Shown here one piece after another: positions 22,935-36,100 of a stretch of 64,000 nucleotides of DNA. This stretch comes from Epiperipatus broadwayi. Its lineage: Eukaryota; Onychophora; Udeonychophora; Euonychophora; Peripatidae. A model generated the notes under the pieces. The model searched no databases. It saw only the letters and a program-made list of their open reading frames with translations, and was not told where the DNA came from. The stretch lies in contig JAQFVV010012396.1 in assembly GCA_028023455.1 (NCBI GenBank), forward strand, positions 3,354,156 through 3,418,155, in the 5' to 3' direction. Within the stretch, counting starts at the first letter, position 1, and each line of letters begins with the position of its first letter. Made by a program: the position numbers and the translations under genes.

Positions 22935-25105
22935 TACTAATATATCTTATGGTTAATGAAGACAAAAAATCCTATTTATTTATTCTGATTTGAGAGTTAG
23001 GATGAAAGATTGGCTGATTTGAAAGTTAAAATGTTCTAAATAAATCTCAATCAAAAAAAAAGAAAAGAAACAAAATTCTTGCTTGAGTGATTTAATGAAA
23101 TGTTTATACTCAACCTATTATTTTGATTCTTGAAAGTCATATGATCTCCTGAGAATATAATGAAAAGATTAAATAAAAAGTTCTTTCAATGCATATCTAA
23201 TATAAATTATTTAATAAGAACCATAAAGACAAACTAATTCTGATAGACCATGAAAAAAAGTGCAAATGGTTTTCTTTTTATTAATTCCAAATTTGATCGT
23301 TTCTCTCCCCCTCGTGCCGCATTAACATTAATATAGTAGATTTAATATAAATAATTTTAAGATAGGCTACATTCTGTATCAAATGTGCCTTAAAATTTTT
23401 TATAATAGCAAGCAATATATTTATTTTGCCGATACAGGGACCTCTCGAAAAGTATTTACATATGCTTCCTGTGCGCTAGATAGGTAATTACAACTTTGCA
23501 ATAGATTTAATATAGTAGATTTATATATAAGGAATATTTTTTTTAGCTTCTGATTACTTGTGCCGATTATCATGTGATTTTCAAAAACCAAAATTGGAGA
23601 TAAAATATAAACATTTTACCCATTACGCATTTTCATAAACTACTTTTGAATACAATATTGTGAACAAACATACATATACATGCATATATTCTCAGACATA
23701 CGTGTATAAAAGCATAGAGTATAATAATTAAAATGTGTTAATTGTAACGTTCATTTTATAAATTTATTTATTTCATAAGCCAATGTTTTTTAGATATTTA
23801 AAATTTCTCAATATGTACTATTTTTACTCAAAAAGTGAAATGAAGAGTAAAAGAAAATATAAAATCTTCTCAATTATAAATAGTTAGCTTGTTTAATAGT
23901 ATGTACTTTATAAATTTTTCAGAAGAATAAAAAAAATGGTGAAGCCTTTGAATTGCATTGGATTATTAAAAACTGTTATTCATAATGTATCTCTTTTTTT
24001 CTTTCTATATATGCACACACATAATAACTAAAAGCTAAAATCAAATATTTTTAAAGAACATTTTTCCGACAAAAGCTTTTCTATTTTATATCTATAAAAA
24101 ACAGTACAAGAAAAAACACTTATAATCCAGAAATTTAAAACAATGGATGACGAAGATTAGAGTTTCTTATTATTTTCCTTGAACCTAATATTAATATACA
24201 TATTGTATTGGTATAAAATGATAGAGAAGTTATGCATGAGATAGATGTAAAAATTAAATAATGAAAATGAAGAAATTTAAATATAATAAGCAATAGAATC
24301 TGAATCTATTGGTTGAATGTGTTTTATTGTGTATAGATACTACCTGAATTTTTATTCTGGGATTAACATTATACATGAATAGAAAATTTTTATATTATGA
24401 AGCTGAAAAATAATGATTAAATATAGTTAAATATCAGATTCGCGATAAACCTGGAATAGGATAGATCAATTAAGTAACCATTCCTATTATTTCCATATAT
24501 AGTTTACATAATTTCTATTAGCTAAGCATCTATAAAGACATAATTACATAGAATTATAATATTGCATATCTGTTCTACATGGGTAAATATTCCCATGTAC
24601 TACAAGATTCATAGATCTAATTATTATCTATCTTCATGGAAAGATTAATAGATATTAATATAGCTAATTATCTTTATTATAGAAGACATTTGGATTAATT
24701 TAAGTATATACTTAATTTTTTATACTTATTTATAGAATAATATTTAAAAATATTTAAATGTAAAAACAAATATACTGAGATCTGGTAAAATGGATGTTTC
24801 TAAAAAAAATACCTAATAAAATAAAACACTTTATTATTAAATCATGATTTTTATCACAAATGCAAGCATACAATGAATATTAAAATATCAATACTTCTGT
24901 GTAAAATTTAGTTATCAATTTAGTTTGCTTACCACTTTATAACTGAAACACATAGGTTTATTATATACCTGTGTCTATATATGTAATATATAGGGTATAT
25001 GAGCACAGACTTTCACATGACCCACCACTCTCCACACTATCTCATAACACTGATACACTTGAACACATATATGCTGAAAAGCTAAATAATCACCAATATA
25101 TAATT
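22935..25105. other. No gene seen
   Basis: About 2.2 kb of AT-rich sequence with stops in all frames. No motif, inverted repeat or RNA gene was recognised. Confidence 0.4.
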
Positions 25106-25549
25106 AATAATAAACATAATAAATTTAATGGTAAAAAACTATTATATACAGTCTTTCAATCTGCAGAAGTACTTTTAGTTAATTTTTTAACCTACCTCAA
25201 CTGCTGTTAAATTCAAATAACAAAACGGAAGCAAAGGTCATCAACTCAAATAGCATGCATTCTGAATTTTAATGTTAGCAGCTTGTCTATTAATTAAATA
25301 GATTTTATTCCTATTTATTAAAATTGCCTCCTTAATTTTTCTGTTCCACAATAGGAATTAAATGAATTTAATTAATAGACAAGATGCTAACATTAAAATT
25401 TGGGATTAGGGATTTGAGTTGATGATATTTGCTTTCATTTTGTTATTTGAATTTAACACAGTTGAAACAGGTTAAGGCATTAACTGAAAGTACTTATGCA
25501 GATTGAAAGATTGTATATAATAGTTTTTTATCATTATATTTATTATTTT
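25106..25549. repeat. Palindromic repeat, ~200-bp arms
   Basis: The left arm (25106 to about 25300) pairs with the right arm (about 25350-25549). Matched blocks include TATATACAGTCTTTCAATCTGC, the GTTAAATTCAAATAACAAAA segment and AATTTTAATGTTAGCA. The centre (about 25300-25350) is AT-rich. The 79-codon frame across the left arm is incidental. Foldback or MITE-like element, unrelated in sequence to the other hairpins here. Confidence 0.8.
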
Positions 25550-25859
25550 TATGGTTATTTCAATAGTTTGTTTTAATTAACAGACATTTATTTGTATATA
25601 TATTTTGAAAGATTTTTTTTTACAAACTTAAAATAGATGATTTGAAATTCAACTAGATATTATAAAGTATATCAGAAAAAACAAATAAATAAAATTGTGT
25701 GTAAAATACTAAAGATACATTCTGTAAATAAATAACAAAAGCATATAAAAGTTAAAAAACGATCAACTTATAATGGAATCAGAACAGAGACTAGATCTAT
25801 ATAGCATCAACAATGTCTGAAAGGGCAAGTACCCTTTTTCTATTTTTAATTTTAGAAAT

Positions 25860-26640
25860 TTTATTATAAAAACACTGATTGCAATTTTGTGGATGTACGA
25901 TTGAAGCAAAAATAGTATATTGGAGGTAAATATAAAAATGTAGTAACCTTAATTGAAGGGAAAAGTCCCTGCTTCATGTTACCAATGAGAATAGGGATAG
26001 AGGAAGTGTGTGGTTTAATAATGAACTCAATGATGTTTCTATAGGTAAGAAGAGTAGGACACTGGAACAAAAAGTGATGAATTGTTTTTTTCAGATTTAT
26101 AACAAATAAAACAAATGGATGTTAGTATGCACCATTTTCTGTAAAAAAAAATCACTAGTAGCTAAAGATTCCAAATGAATTTTTATAAAGAAATTGGGGT
26201 ATTTTGATTCCAGATACTAGAATTTGAATTTTTTGATTATTTGTTTATTGGTGGTAGTAATGAGAGATAGGGATAGCTAAGGTTGACTAACATTATGAGG
26301 CATGTTGTAACATTTCCAATAGAGTATATTCTTAGAGAAGGTGTGATGATTTAGATCAATAAAATCTGCAAGGGATTTGATTAAGGATTGAAAGAAATTA
26401 ATTTTACTGGTTTAAGGTGTGTCTGTAGTGGTGACTAGAACTAATTTCATAGCATTAGGATAAGCAAGATAATTTTAACAACAGTATTAAAAGACTTCTG
26501 TAAATAAAAGTTGGGGATTGAATGAAAAAAATGCCATTGTTTTTGGCATGCTTCTGTAAGGTTTCAATACTAATTACAACTGCTCTTATATTCCAAATCA
26601 GTTTAAAACACTGTGAGTTAATTTTCTTCTTGAAAACTTT
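25860..26640 (-). pseudogene. Degraded LINE ORF2 C-terminal relic
   Basis: A minus-strand frame at 26070-25864 reads FQCPTLLTYRNIIEF. Just upstream in a neighbouring frame (about 26125-26085) is ICFICYKSEK, followed by a His-His pair. C-x2-C, then H-x4-C with a FQCP phrase, is the C-terminal cysteine/histidine motif of many LINE ORF2 proteins (CR1, Jockey and I groups). Weak coding-like text continues to about 26640. No RT motif was found. Frameshifts are required, so this is a guess from one motif. Confidence 0.4.
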
Positions 26641-26996
26641 GTATTTTAAATATTTTTGTCCGGAAATATTTTTCTAGAACTATATACTGTATAATTTCTA
26701 TTATAAGCCATAAAATCAAAATATGAAAGCTGATTAATATTTAGTATTAAATATTCAAATCCTTGTAAAATGATGCAAATCTAAAATTTAATTATTAATT
26801 TAATTTCCTTACTTTTGTTTATCTCTAATGGTAAAAATATTGCATATATTTTTTTTTAAAAATATTCTTTTACTGTAATAATTTTATCTTTATGTTACAA
26901 AAGTAAAATTTAATAGCCAATTATTGCTTGACATTAAAAAAAAATCTAAATGAAATGTTTGTAAAATGGTAGAAAATAAAATACTAGGCACGAACC

Positions 26997-27590
26997 ACTA
27001 AAATGACAAATGTCATTGGATAAAAATTTTAAAAAGTGCTATAGGTGCTATTGGTTGAAATAGCAATCATGTGCATAAAATTTTCTCAGCATTTTATCTT
27101 TGAATAAAGCATTATACATCATCATTATGTTTTATGAGTTATTTGTATTTAGTTTTTCTTTTGAAATTTGTTCAATTTTGTTATTTTTTAAGATTCTTTT
27201 TGTATTTGTGTAAAAATAAAATATTATCATGATACAAAACATAGCATCAAAAAATGGTTAGTACTGAAGTAAAAAAAAAATTCTAAACTAAATGATAATC
27301 ATGGAATAACTAAATTAATGAATGCCATTGGCTGAAATAATCCCAAGTATTACTAGTTGAAATAAAAATGAAGGCATTCAAATTTTTACTCTGTTAAAAA
27401 TATGAGTAAAGCATCAGATATGTTACTATGTTGTTGTTGTTTTTTAAGTTTATTTGCATTTTGTTATTCGTTTGCAATTTGTTTAACTTTACTAGTTTTT
27501 ATATTGAAATTTTTTTTGAACAGATACAAATGTTAAATTTAATCATGAGACAAAAAAAAAAAATTCCAAAAAATTGATTACTCTTGAATT
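26997..27590. repeat. Diverged ~300-bp tandem duplication
   Basis: Copies at about 26997-27290 and 27305-27590 share AATG(C/T)CATTGG, TTGAAATA, an A(A/T)AAAGCAT-like phrase, TTATTTG(T/C)ATTT and ATGA(T/G)ACAAA. Divergence is high, so the event is old. Confidence 0.5.
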
Positions 27591-27885
27591 ATAAAAAAAA
27601 TAGATCAGTTTAAAAGAAAAAGAGGTGAAATTCATTGATTATTCTAATTATGAATTTGGTAGGACTAAACCAATAATCAACATTTTTTAAAGAAATGACA
27701 AAAAGTAAACAGATAGTAAAAAAGATTTCAGCTTAAGCTAAGCCATTTACAGAATTAATGGAAACTTTTCTTGCCAATGTGAATTAATCAAAAATAAATG
27801 ACAGATATCATCAATGAGGCTATAATTTGTAAAAAAAAATTGTATGAAAAAAAACTTTTAATGACTTCTAGTACAATTACTATTA

Positions 27886-28260
27886 AAACAGGCAAAACTC
27901 TCCATACAGTAGTGCCACTCAGTGCAATCCAGAGTAATCAATGGATGCTAGAAGGCTTGTGCATAAAATCCCTATCTAGTGCCTACTCATCCAATATCCA
28001 CAGACTAATTTCTGGCTTGTGGCCTTCATCAGGAAAAATCCTTGGATCTGAGAGCACTGCACTTAGACCTTAGGATCTAATGCAACCTCCAGAAACTACC
28101 TTTTATCTCTACTTAACTACTAAACTATGAGAATAAAATTGAAAACAATAATATTTTCAATCAAAGCCCATTAGCTTATATTATCATATAGGTCTGAACT
28201 CAATTCAGTACCCATCCATTTTGGTGTCTTTAGTAATCATAAACCACCACTATCCTATTA
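27886..28260. repeat. Hairpin-family repeat, copy 2 (left arm only)
   Basis: Starts AAAACAGGCAAAACTCTCCA and follows copy 1 closely through AATCAATGGATGC, CCTATCTAGTGCC, CATCCAATAT and CATTTTGGTGTCTTT. The matching right arm is absent. The 91-codon frame inside is a by-product. Confidence 0.8.
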
Positions 28261-28277
28261 GGCAGGATTGGTATCAA

Positions 28278-28546
28278 ACCACTAAACATCACATGATTAC
28301 CATTTCTTATGCTTGCTCATAACTTTTATTAAAAGGGGCAAAACTCTCCATACGGTAATGTCACTCAGTGCGAGCCAGAGTAATTAATGGATTCCAGAAG
28401 ACAGTGAGGAGCCTTGGAAAAGGCTTCTGGCATCCATTGATTACTCGGGTTTGCACTGAGTGGCACTACTGTATGCAGAGTTTTGACTGTTTTAATAACA
28501 GTTATGAACAAGCATAAGAAATGGTGATCATGTGATGTTTAGTGGT
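28278..28546. repeat. Hairpin-family repeat, copy 3 (complete, short)
   Basis: Terminal inverted repeat ACCACTAAACATCACATGAT on the left and its reverse complement on the right. The pairing continues through the TTCTTATGCTTG, AACTCTCCATAC, CACTCAGTGC and CCATTGATTACTC blocks. A short loop lies near 28400-28410. This copy has both true ends and defines the family termini. Confidence 0.85.
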
Positions 28547-30190
28547 ACAATTACTATTCTTATGAAAAAGATTATTATTATTAGCAATGTAAGCTTCAGA
28601 AGATTCAGAAAAAGAACTTGCTGCATAGTGTTATAATGCATAGTGATGTTCAATAAAATGTAAGTTCTAAAATCAATTATATGTTGATTTTTATTAAGAT
28701 ATGTGAAGTTTACATTGTAATTTTACATTTCAAAAGATACATTTTAGAACTGAACAGTATATATAGCAATTAATTTTTTGTGTTTTTACATTTATATATT
28801 TTTATTTTTTCTGCTTAAATGATTGTTTGTGGCCATGAGCCTGATATGGATTAGCATTCCATATACAATTTAATGTTATAACAACAAACTAATAAATGAC
28901 AATGCATTTTTATTATAGGTTTAAAGCAATAATTATCAAACTATAATACAATGTGTACAATTACTTCTCCCTTTAATTGGTAATTTAAATTATATTATGT
29001 AAATAAAATTGAAAAAATACTGAATTATTAATGAAGAAATTTTGCATTTAGGCAAAGCTATATAATTACTTACAATATATAGATAACAAAATAATTTTAT
29101 ATTCAGGAATTTTATTTTTTTATTTTTAAAAATAAAATGTTGAATAGGTTTTAATTTAATTCTATTTTGTTAATATTAATTATATGGTGTATATTTGAAT
29201 GTATGCTTGTTTATTGTTCACATGGTTATGAAATTATTATTTGTGTTTGTATTGATGATTTCTTATAGTACAGATTATAAATCTAAAATATGAAATGAAA
29301 AAGTGGTGAAAGTTAGTAAATGTGACATTTTAGGAATAAAAAAAATGCCTGATACAATTTTGAATTATTCAGTTGGCAGAAGATATTCAATGTTCAAATA
29401 ATAACTTTTATAATGATCAATATGATATATATATATATATATTGTGCCCTTATCTGTGGGTCATAATAAGGTAGAAAGGTCAATTACTAAAAAAATTTTA
29501 AATTTTAAGTTATGCTTGTATGATATATAAATAATAATAGGATAATTAGATTTTATAGTACAATTTAAAGCTGAAAATACCTGGTATATAAAAATGTAAT
29601 AAATTATTTTAAAAGAAAACAGTTAAATAAAGCTTAATTATATCCTTGCTTATGGTTGTAAAAGCTGGCCATATAAAATAATACAGCTATAAGTAGTTTA
29701 AAAGTATATTAATAATTTGAGTATAATATTTTAAAATTAATAAATTAAATAAACGATATGTAGTGTATAATTATATTTAATAATCAAAATTAATAGAGTA
29801 TGTTTTATTAATAAACTTTAGGATGGTGAGAATTATATTTAGTTCTACAAGTTTTAATCATTTTCCAAATTTTTTATAAAAATATATCAGTTTTTGGTAA
29901 TTTAGACCGAGACGTAAATAAAAAATCATTTGATAAAGTTAGTAAACACGTGACCGTATATTATATACCTTCACACACACGCTTGTTAAAATAATAATAA
30001 AGTTTGTGAATTTGAAACTAAATATAGTTGCCATCGATCATTAAAGTAAAAGTGAAAATATTAAATATTGTTTTAATAATTATTTTAAAAGTTTAAATAA
30101 TTTTATAAAACTATAATTGAATTTAAAAATACTAGTCTAAATAATATTTTGAGACATGACGTCATCAATTCTTTATTGTAAACGTCTATT
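28547..30190. other. No gene seen
   Basis: AT-rich with a short TA repeat near 29425. No feature was recognised. Confidence 0.4.
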
Positions 30191-30194
30191 CTGT

Positions 30195-33110
30195 TATCAA
30201 ACTAAAATGGATAAATTTGTTCGCGCTAAAATAAAGTTATTAACCAATCAACGGGGGTAAATTAGTAGACAAAATAGGAGAATTATACGAAGCGGGGGGA
30301 GAAGTAATGTGTAAGTGAAAGAGAAAGTAACACATTTTATAGCTGATAACACCGTAGCTGGAAAAGTGATATAAATTTAAAATTTAGTATTTATTTTAAA
30401 AGTTCTTCTGTAACATATAATATATTTTGACTGTATCGACATGGATTGCTAATTTTAAAAGTTATCTTACCAGGGAATTTTATTCAAGTTTAACCAAAAA
30501 ACCTACAGTAGAGATGGAAGTACAAGGAAAATTACCTAAAAATATTGCTGAAGGAAAAATATGTGGAAATTGTCTTAATACAGCTTTATTTATGCTCAAC
30601 CAGAAACTTAGTATTATAACTCAAAGAAATATAATTGGGACGCTGTATGAAAACCTAAAGAGAAGTTACTTGCCATCAGGAAAAAATTATGACGCACCAA
30701 TTTTACAAGGCTAATTTAAAGTTATTTATTCTTCTCTTTGGAAAAATTTAATATGCGTTTTTATTATAAAGAAAAATAATGATGAAGAAAAATGTTTATC
30801 TTTTAAAGGAAAACATTATTAAAAATATAGTACAAGAATTTTAAAATAAAGAAAAAGTAATAGAACAATATGAAAGTGCTATTATATATTTTATAGAAGA
30901 GGAGCCGAAAACTTTATCTAGTTAAAAATATTATAAAGTATTCAATGGAGGAAATGCTTGATCTAAAAATATAAAATTAAATTACTTAATGAAAATGGAT
31001 CCATGGAAATAGAAATATTATTGAAGATTTAACTAAAAGTACCTAGAGGATGCATCGAAAAAGTCGCGCGGGAAAATATTAGCAGACAATATTGGAAGAG
31101 AATATGGAGACATTTTTTATTTACAGGATAAATTGATATCAAGAATTAAATATAGTGTTAAATATTGTGAAAACCAAGGATTGTCGTATATGAATATTTA
31201 TTAAACAGAGTAGTAATTGTTTTACTTTAAAATAGAACATTAAGTGACTGAAGAAGAAATGAAATATTTTTTTTAGCTTTAATATGAACGATTTTCAAGC
31301 AAGTTCGATAAAGAAGTACCGTAAATATAATTTAAATATTTTTACTGATTATATTTAAAATATAAAATGCTATGTGAGATTAGGGAAAACATATAAACAT
31401 AAATTTAATAATAATGAGATTTAAATATAATAGCTTAATAGAATGATAGAAATATTGTTTTAAAAATAAAGTGTATGCATAGAAATCATATATCTACAAG
31501 AATTAATGGGATGGTGAAGCCTACAGAACACGATCGGGAAGATAAAGATCGTTTTGGTAATTTTGATATTTATTCATAATGCATAATGTAATTTTTTTTT
31601 TAGATCATCTATTGATTAAGAATGATGTGTGAAAGTTTAAATTCTATGTACGCATTTTATACAACATTAAAACATATTATGAGATAGGAGTAATTTTAAA
31701 TATGCATGCAATAGGTTATTTAAAGTATAATTAATAATATAATATAACAGAACAATTGTGTGATTCTTTTGAACTTTCATGTTGTAAAGTATTCAAATAT
31801 TGTAAAATAGTTTGTATATGATAAATATACGAGAAAAGTAGTAAAAGATTTTTTAAAGAACAGCGGTATAGTTTTTGAAATAAATGAATTTTATTATTGT
31901 TAGAAATGTAAATAGGAATTTGTCGATGTACTGTATAGAAAAATCTTGAGAAATAAGATCGGATAGTGACTTGGTAGTACTAGTGTAGAGGAAACCAAGA
32001 TGATGTTTTGTTAAGAAATAAGAAAAATAAAGTATTTGGATCATAGTTAGTTTGTGTGATTTCAGTATAGCTAACTAAGCCCTATCACTGAACACATATA
32101 TTTTGGACAGTGTTTTTGCGTATCTTTTAAACTTTTTGATGTTATATAAAGCTGAAGAAATAGCTTTAGCATCACTCCTATAATAGAGGTGGGTAGACAG
32201 ATAAAGGTCACTCCTCTATAGTATTTTTAATTCACTGTGCCATTATTGTCAAGGTTTATGACGGATAATATTCTAGTTATATTTTTGATCCTGTGCATCT
32301 ATTTTCGCTATCCTTGTTTCGTGAATCTGCATCGTCAGAAAGATATTTTAAAGAAATAATGAATAAAATAGAACTGAGGATATATTATCGTTCAAGTAAG
32401 AATAGTTTATTTACTGGAATGTATTAGAATTGTGTAACTTTAAAAGTGAAAGTACAAAATATCATAAAGAGAGAAAGAATCATATGATACAGTTTAAAAT
32501 CAATTCGGAAATGAATATAAGATTTTTAAAAGAGAAATCTAAACAAAGTTTTTTATAAAAGTGATAATAAAATTTAATGTTTTAAATAATTTTTTAGAAA
32601 ATAAATATTGCATATTTAATAAGAAATAATTCAATAATGTGTAATAGACATATATTTGTGCATGGGGTGTTAATAGTTGTAATTACCATCCGAAGTAAGG
32701 CTTGAATGAGTATATTAGATTAATAAACATCGGATAATGAACAATCAAACCGAATACCAAATGTAGAAGAATGTTTGAATTAGTAGGATTCCATACAACT
32801 AATATAAAAATAGAATTTTATTGTTTTGTAAGATGTTTACTATGAATGTAAAATTTGTAAAAATATAAATTTAATAATAGTTGGGATACAAAGTGTTAAT
32901 AATAATTATATGATAAATACATTTTGTAACAAGCCAAACTATAATAAGAAATCCAATAATAATAATACTGTATTTTCTTAAGCATTTAAAAGATAAGAGT
33001 TAACTAGAAAAAATAAGTAGAAGTTTGATTTCATTTTTTATAAACTAGTAAAATAATTTTGTGATAGGAGAGTAAGGATATCCATGTACATAATGTAAAA
33101 TATTGTTATT
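30195..33110 (+). pseudogene. Possible decayed coding block of unknown origin
   Basis: Many plus-strand fragments, each 20-95 codons between stops and in shifting frames, look more protein-like than the neighbouring DNA. Examples are a 95-codon frame at 30427-30714 (with a CGNC pair), GREYGDIFYLQDKLISRIKY near 31095-31160, and a fragment at about 31470-31580 containing HDREDKDRFGN. The last faintly recalls the D-x-x-D-x-D-x-x-GN region of second-largest RNA polymerase subunits, but it is far too short to call. The block may be an old gene, a transposon or an integrated viral remnant, or chance in AT-rich DNA. Confidence 0.25.
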
Positions 33111-33159
33111 TCTTTATGTTATTAATAAACTTTGTTGTAAATTTATTTTAAAGCTTTGT

Positions 33160-36100
33160 GTCTTCGTTGTTATTTCTCCACATGGATGCATGATATCACA
33201 ATACACTTATAATTGCAACAGACATATATAGTTGTTTGCACAAAAGGTAAACCTAAAGTGTTATAATAATTTTGAAAATTTATTTATATGATAAAATTAA
33301 AAGATCATAATTATATCATTTATTGGTCATAAGTTGGTTGCCACAATATTACATTAAAATATATGCTAATGTTGCCACACGTATTCTGTTGTCAGATTAT
33401 TAAAATACTACCACGCACGTAATTAATTATTTATTTAGGAAGTAATAATACTTATATTATACTATTGTTGTTATTATTATTATTTATTATTGTTAGTTAC
33501 TGCGTAGTGAATTTATGACATAAAATTCCCTTTTCATAGTTTACTACCGTAATTTTAAATCAGTTAGAATACAATTTATGAACCTGAGATTTGATTTTGT
33601 TTTATTTATTCTATTTATTTACTTAATTTTATTTAATTGAGCTAGATTCTTATTACAAAGAATATTAAGACATGATTATTATTTTAATTGTAGTGAAAAG
33701 AGTTTAAAAGTCGTAAGAATACTATAAGTTAGTTATTTAGTATAGTAAAAGGGGGGGAATAGTGTTCTTATGCCATTGAGATAGTATCATGTGGATAATA
33801 TCTCAATGTAGTCTATCTCGTTCCCCGTATCGTCACTCCAGGTCTCATGAAAATAATAGATATTTGTTAATTCAATTTTGAAATATAACTGTATTTGTAT
33901 TTTAAAAATTAGAGCTAGTAATCATTTTAATTAATGCTGGATATTTCATTTATTTATTTCGTTTAACTGAGCAAGAACCCGTAAATATTATAATCAGTAT
34001 ATAAAATTTTTTTTAAGGAGAGGATCGAGTAAGAACGGTGGGGGGAGAGGTTAGAATATATATATATATTGTAACCCAGTGCTTTTGGCACTTGGTTTTC
34101 TTTGGCATTATTTCTGCAAGAAAACAATGCTATTCTTTAAGAAAAATAAAAAGATAAAATAACAATAGTAATAATTGGTTAATAAAGTGTGCTATTCACT
34201 CACCTAGGCATGGTTTGGGTGAATAACTAATAGATTTCCTAATGCAATATCATATTTTTAAAAGAACATGAATAATTTAATGATATATTGTTTATTAGAG
34301 CAAATTAATAGAATGTAAAACAAATATCATAAACAGTAGTTGATTTTTAGAGGGGTAGAGAAGCAAAGAAAAGATAAATGTCTTATCATAAAGAATAGTA
34401 ACTTCTGGTAAATTCATTTGTAGAAAATAATTTATGTATAATTAAAATCATAGTTAATTATTGTTAAGTAAATGTATTTATTATTTTCCTTATTAAACTG
34501 CTTTGTAACACCATTCAAATAATACTGAAAACTATATGATTGTAATAAGTTTTTCCTTTCTTTTGTTTATGTTATAATCAAATGATTATTTTTTTTTTCT
34601 GAAAGAGGTCTCTAAAGTCCAAAAGAATGACCAATTTCATAATCAAAATCATTTTTTTTTATAAATCTTCTGCCATCAGTTTTCAAGGAGAGAACAGTGC
34701 TGAAATTTAGTAAAGCAACTAACTTTTGTTTTAATTTTGCAGAAATAAATGTATAATCAAAGGAAAACTCTAATCATATAATGCTTTGCTTAACCTTTTG
34801 GTAAGATATCTTGTTCTATGCCATCTATCTAGTTAAAGACTTTTTGCATTTAAAAATTTATTGCTTCATGGGAAAGTTAAAGTTTTACACAAAGTTAAAA
34901 TGAGAGAATTAATTAAAAAAAATCAGGAAAAATCTTATTGTGTCCAAATTAGGGAAAACAAATGATTTCCAAGTGGAAAATAATTATGTGGTAACTTTGT
35001 ATCACTTATTAATATTTTCTTGGTATAAAAAATAATAATAATAATTGAAAGAAATATTAAGAAGCAAAGGAAGATGAACTAGACACAATTTTTAGTGCTA
35101 TTTCTAAGTATCTCGTCTGCCTTTACAAATAATACCATTATATACATTAAAATATGTTTTTATTCACCAAGAATTGTCTAAAAATAATAATAATTAATAA
35201 TCATCATAATACTAAACTATACACCTGCATATTTTTTTTTTAGAAAAAAAAAAAAACTTTCTTGAAGTAAATATAAGAAAAAATTATATACGTGCATTCT
35301 TACAGGGAAGTTACTATTAGAAAATAAAATTCTTAGATTATAAATGAAAACTAAATCTCTTAGTGACTTAATAATAAAATTAAATGATATATTGTATTAT
35401 ACACCAGTTGGAATTATTAAAACTTCATATACGATGTAAATCGACTGCAGTTATTATCATAATAATCTCTTGGAAAAGTGCGCATTTTCATCCATAAGTA
35501 AGCTAGCTAATAATTATACATGTAGTCAATAAAAAATTGTATACATTTATCATCTATGGTAAAACATTCGTCTATGTTAGAATATTCGTTTTTTTTTCCT
35601 TGGATCCCAAAATTTAGTAGTTTAATTCAAGTGAGAATTAATCTTCAGTTCTGCTATAATTTTCTTTACCTGATTATTATTAGAAGTGCTATATAAAATA
35701 AAACTTTTTATTAAAAAAGAAAAAAAAATGTGTTTATTACTTTAAAACGCTTCATAAAATGTGACTGGATGACAACTCTTCACCTGGACAAACCACTCAC
35801 AGAAAAATATTTTACTAATGAGATAATAGGCATTTGTTTAATTAATGATTTTTTTTTTTTTGAAAAACTAATTTGTAAAATTACATGTAATTTTTTTTAT
35901 ATCAACATAGGTTAAAGTCTGTATTGGTCAAGTAACATTTTAATGATCTTGTAATGACAAAGGTACGTCTTACTATAATTATTATGGGTTAAGTTTATAT
36001 TTAATATGAAGAAAAATCTATAAAATATATTTTATATTATTACATGCAATTGCAGATATAAACTTTGTATGTTACTTACGTAAAAGAAAAATATTTTAGA

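Noticed and set aside
31470-31580. RNA polymerase second-largest subunit fragment
   Set aside because: The resemblance is to about ten residues and surrounding frames do not align, so it is kept only as an open question in the finding on 30195-33110.
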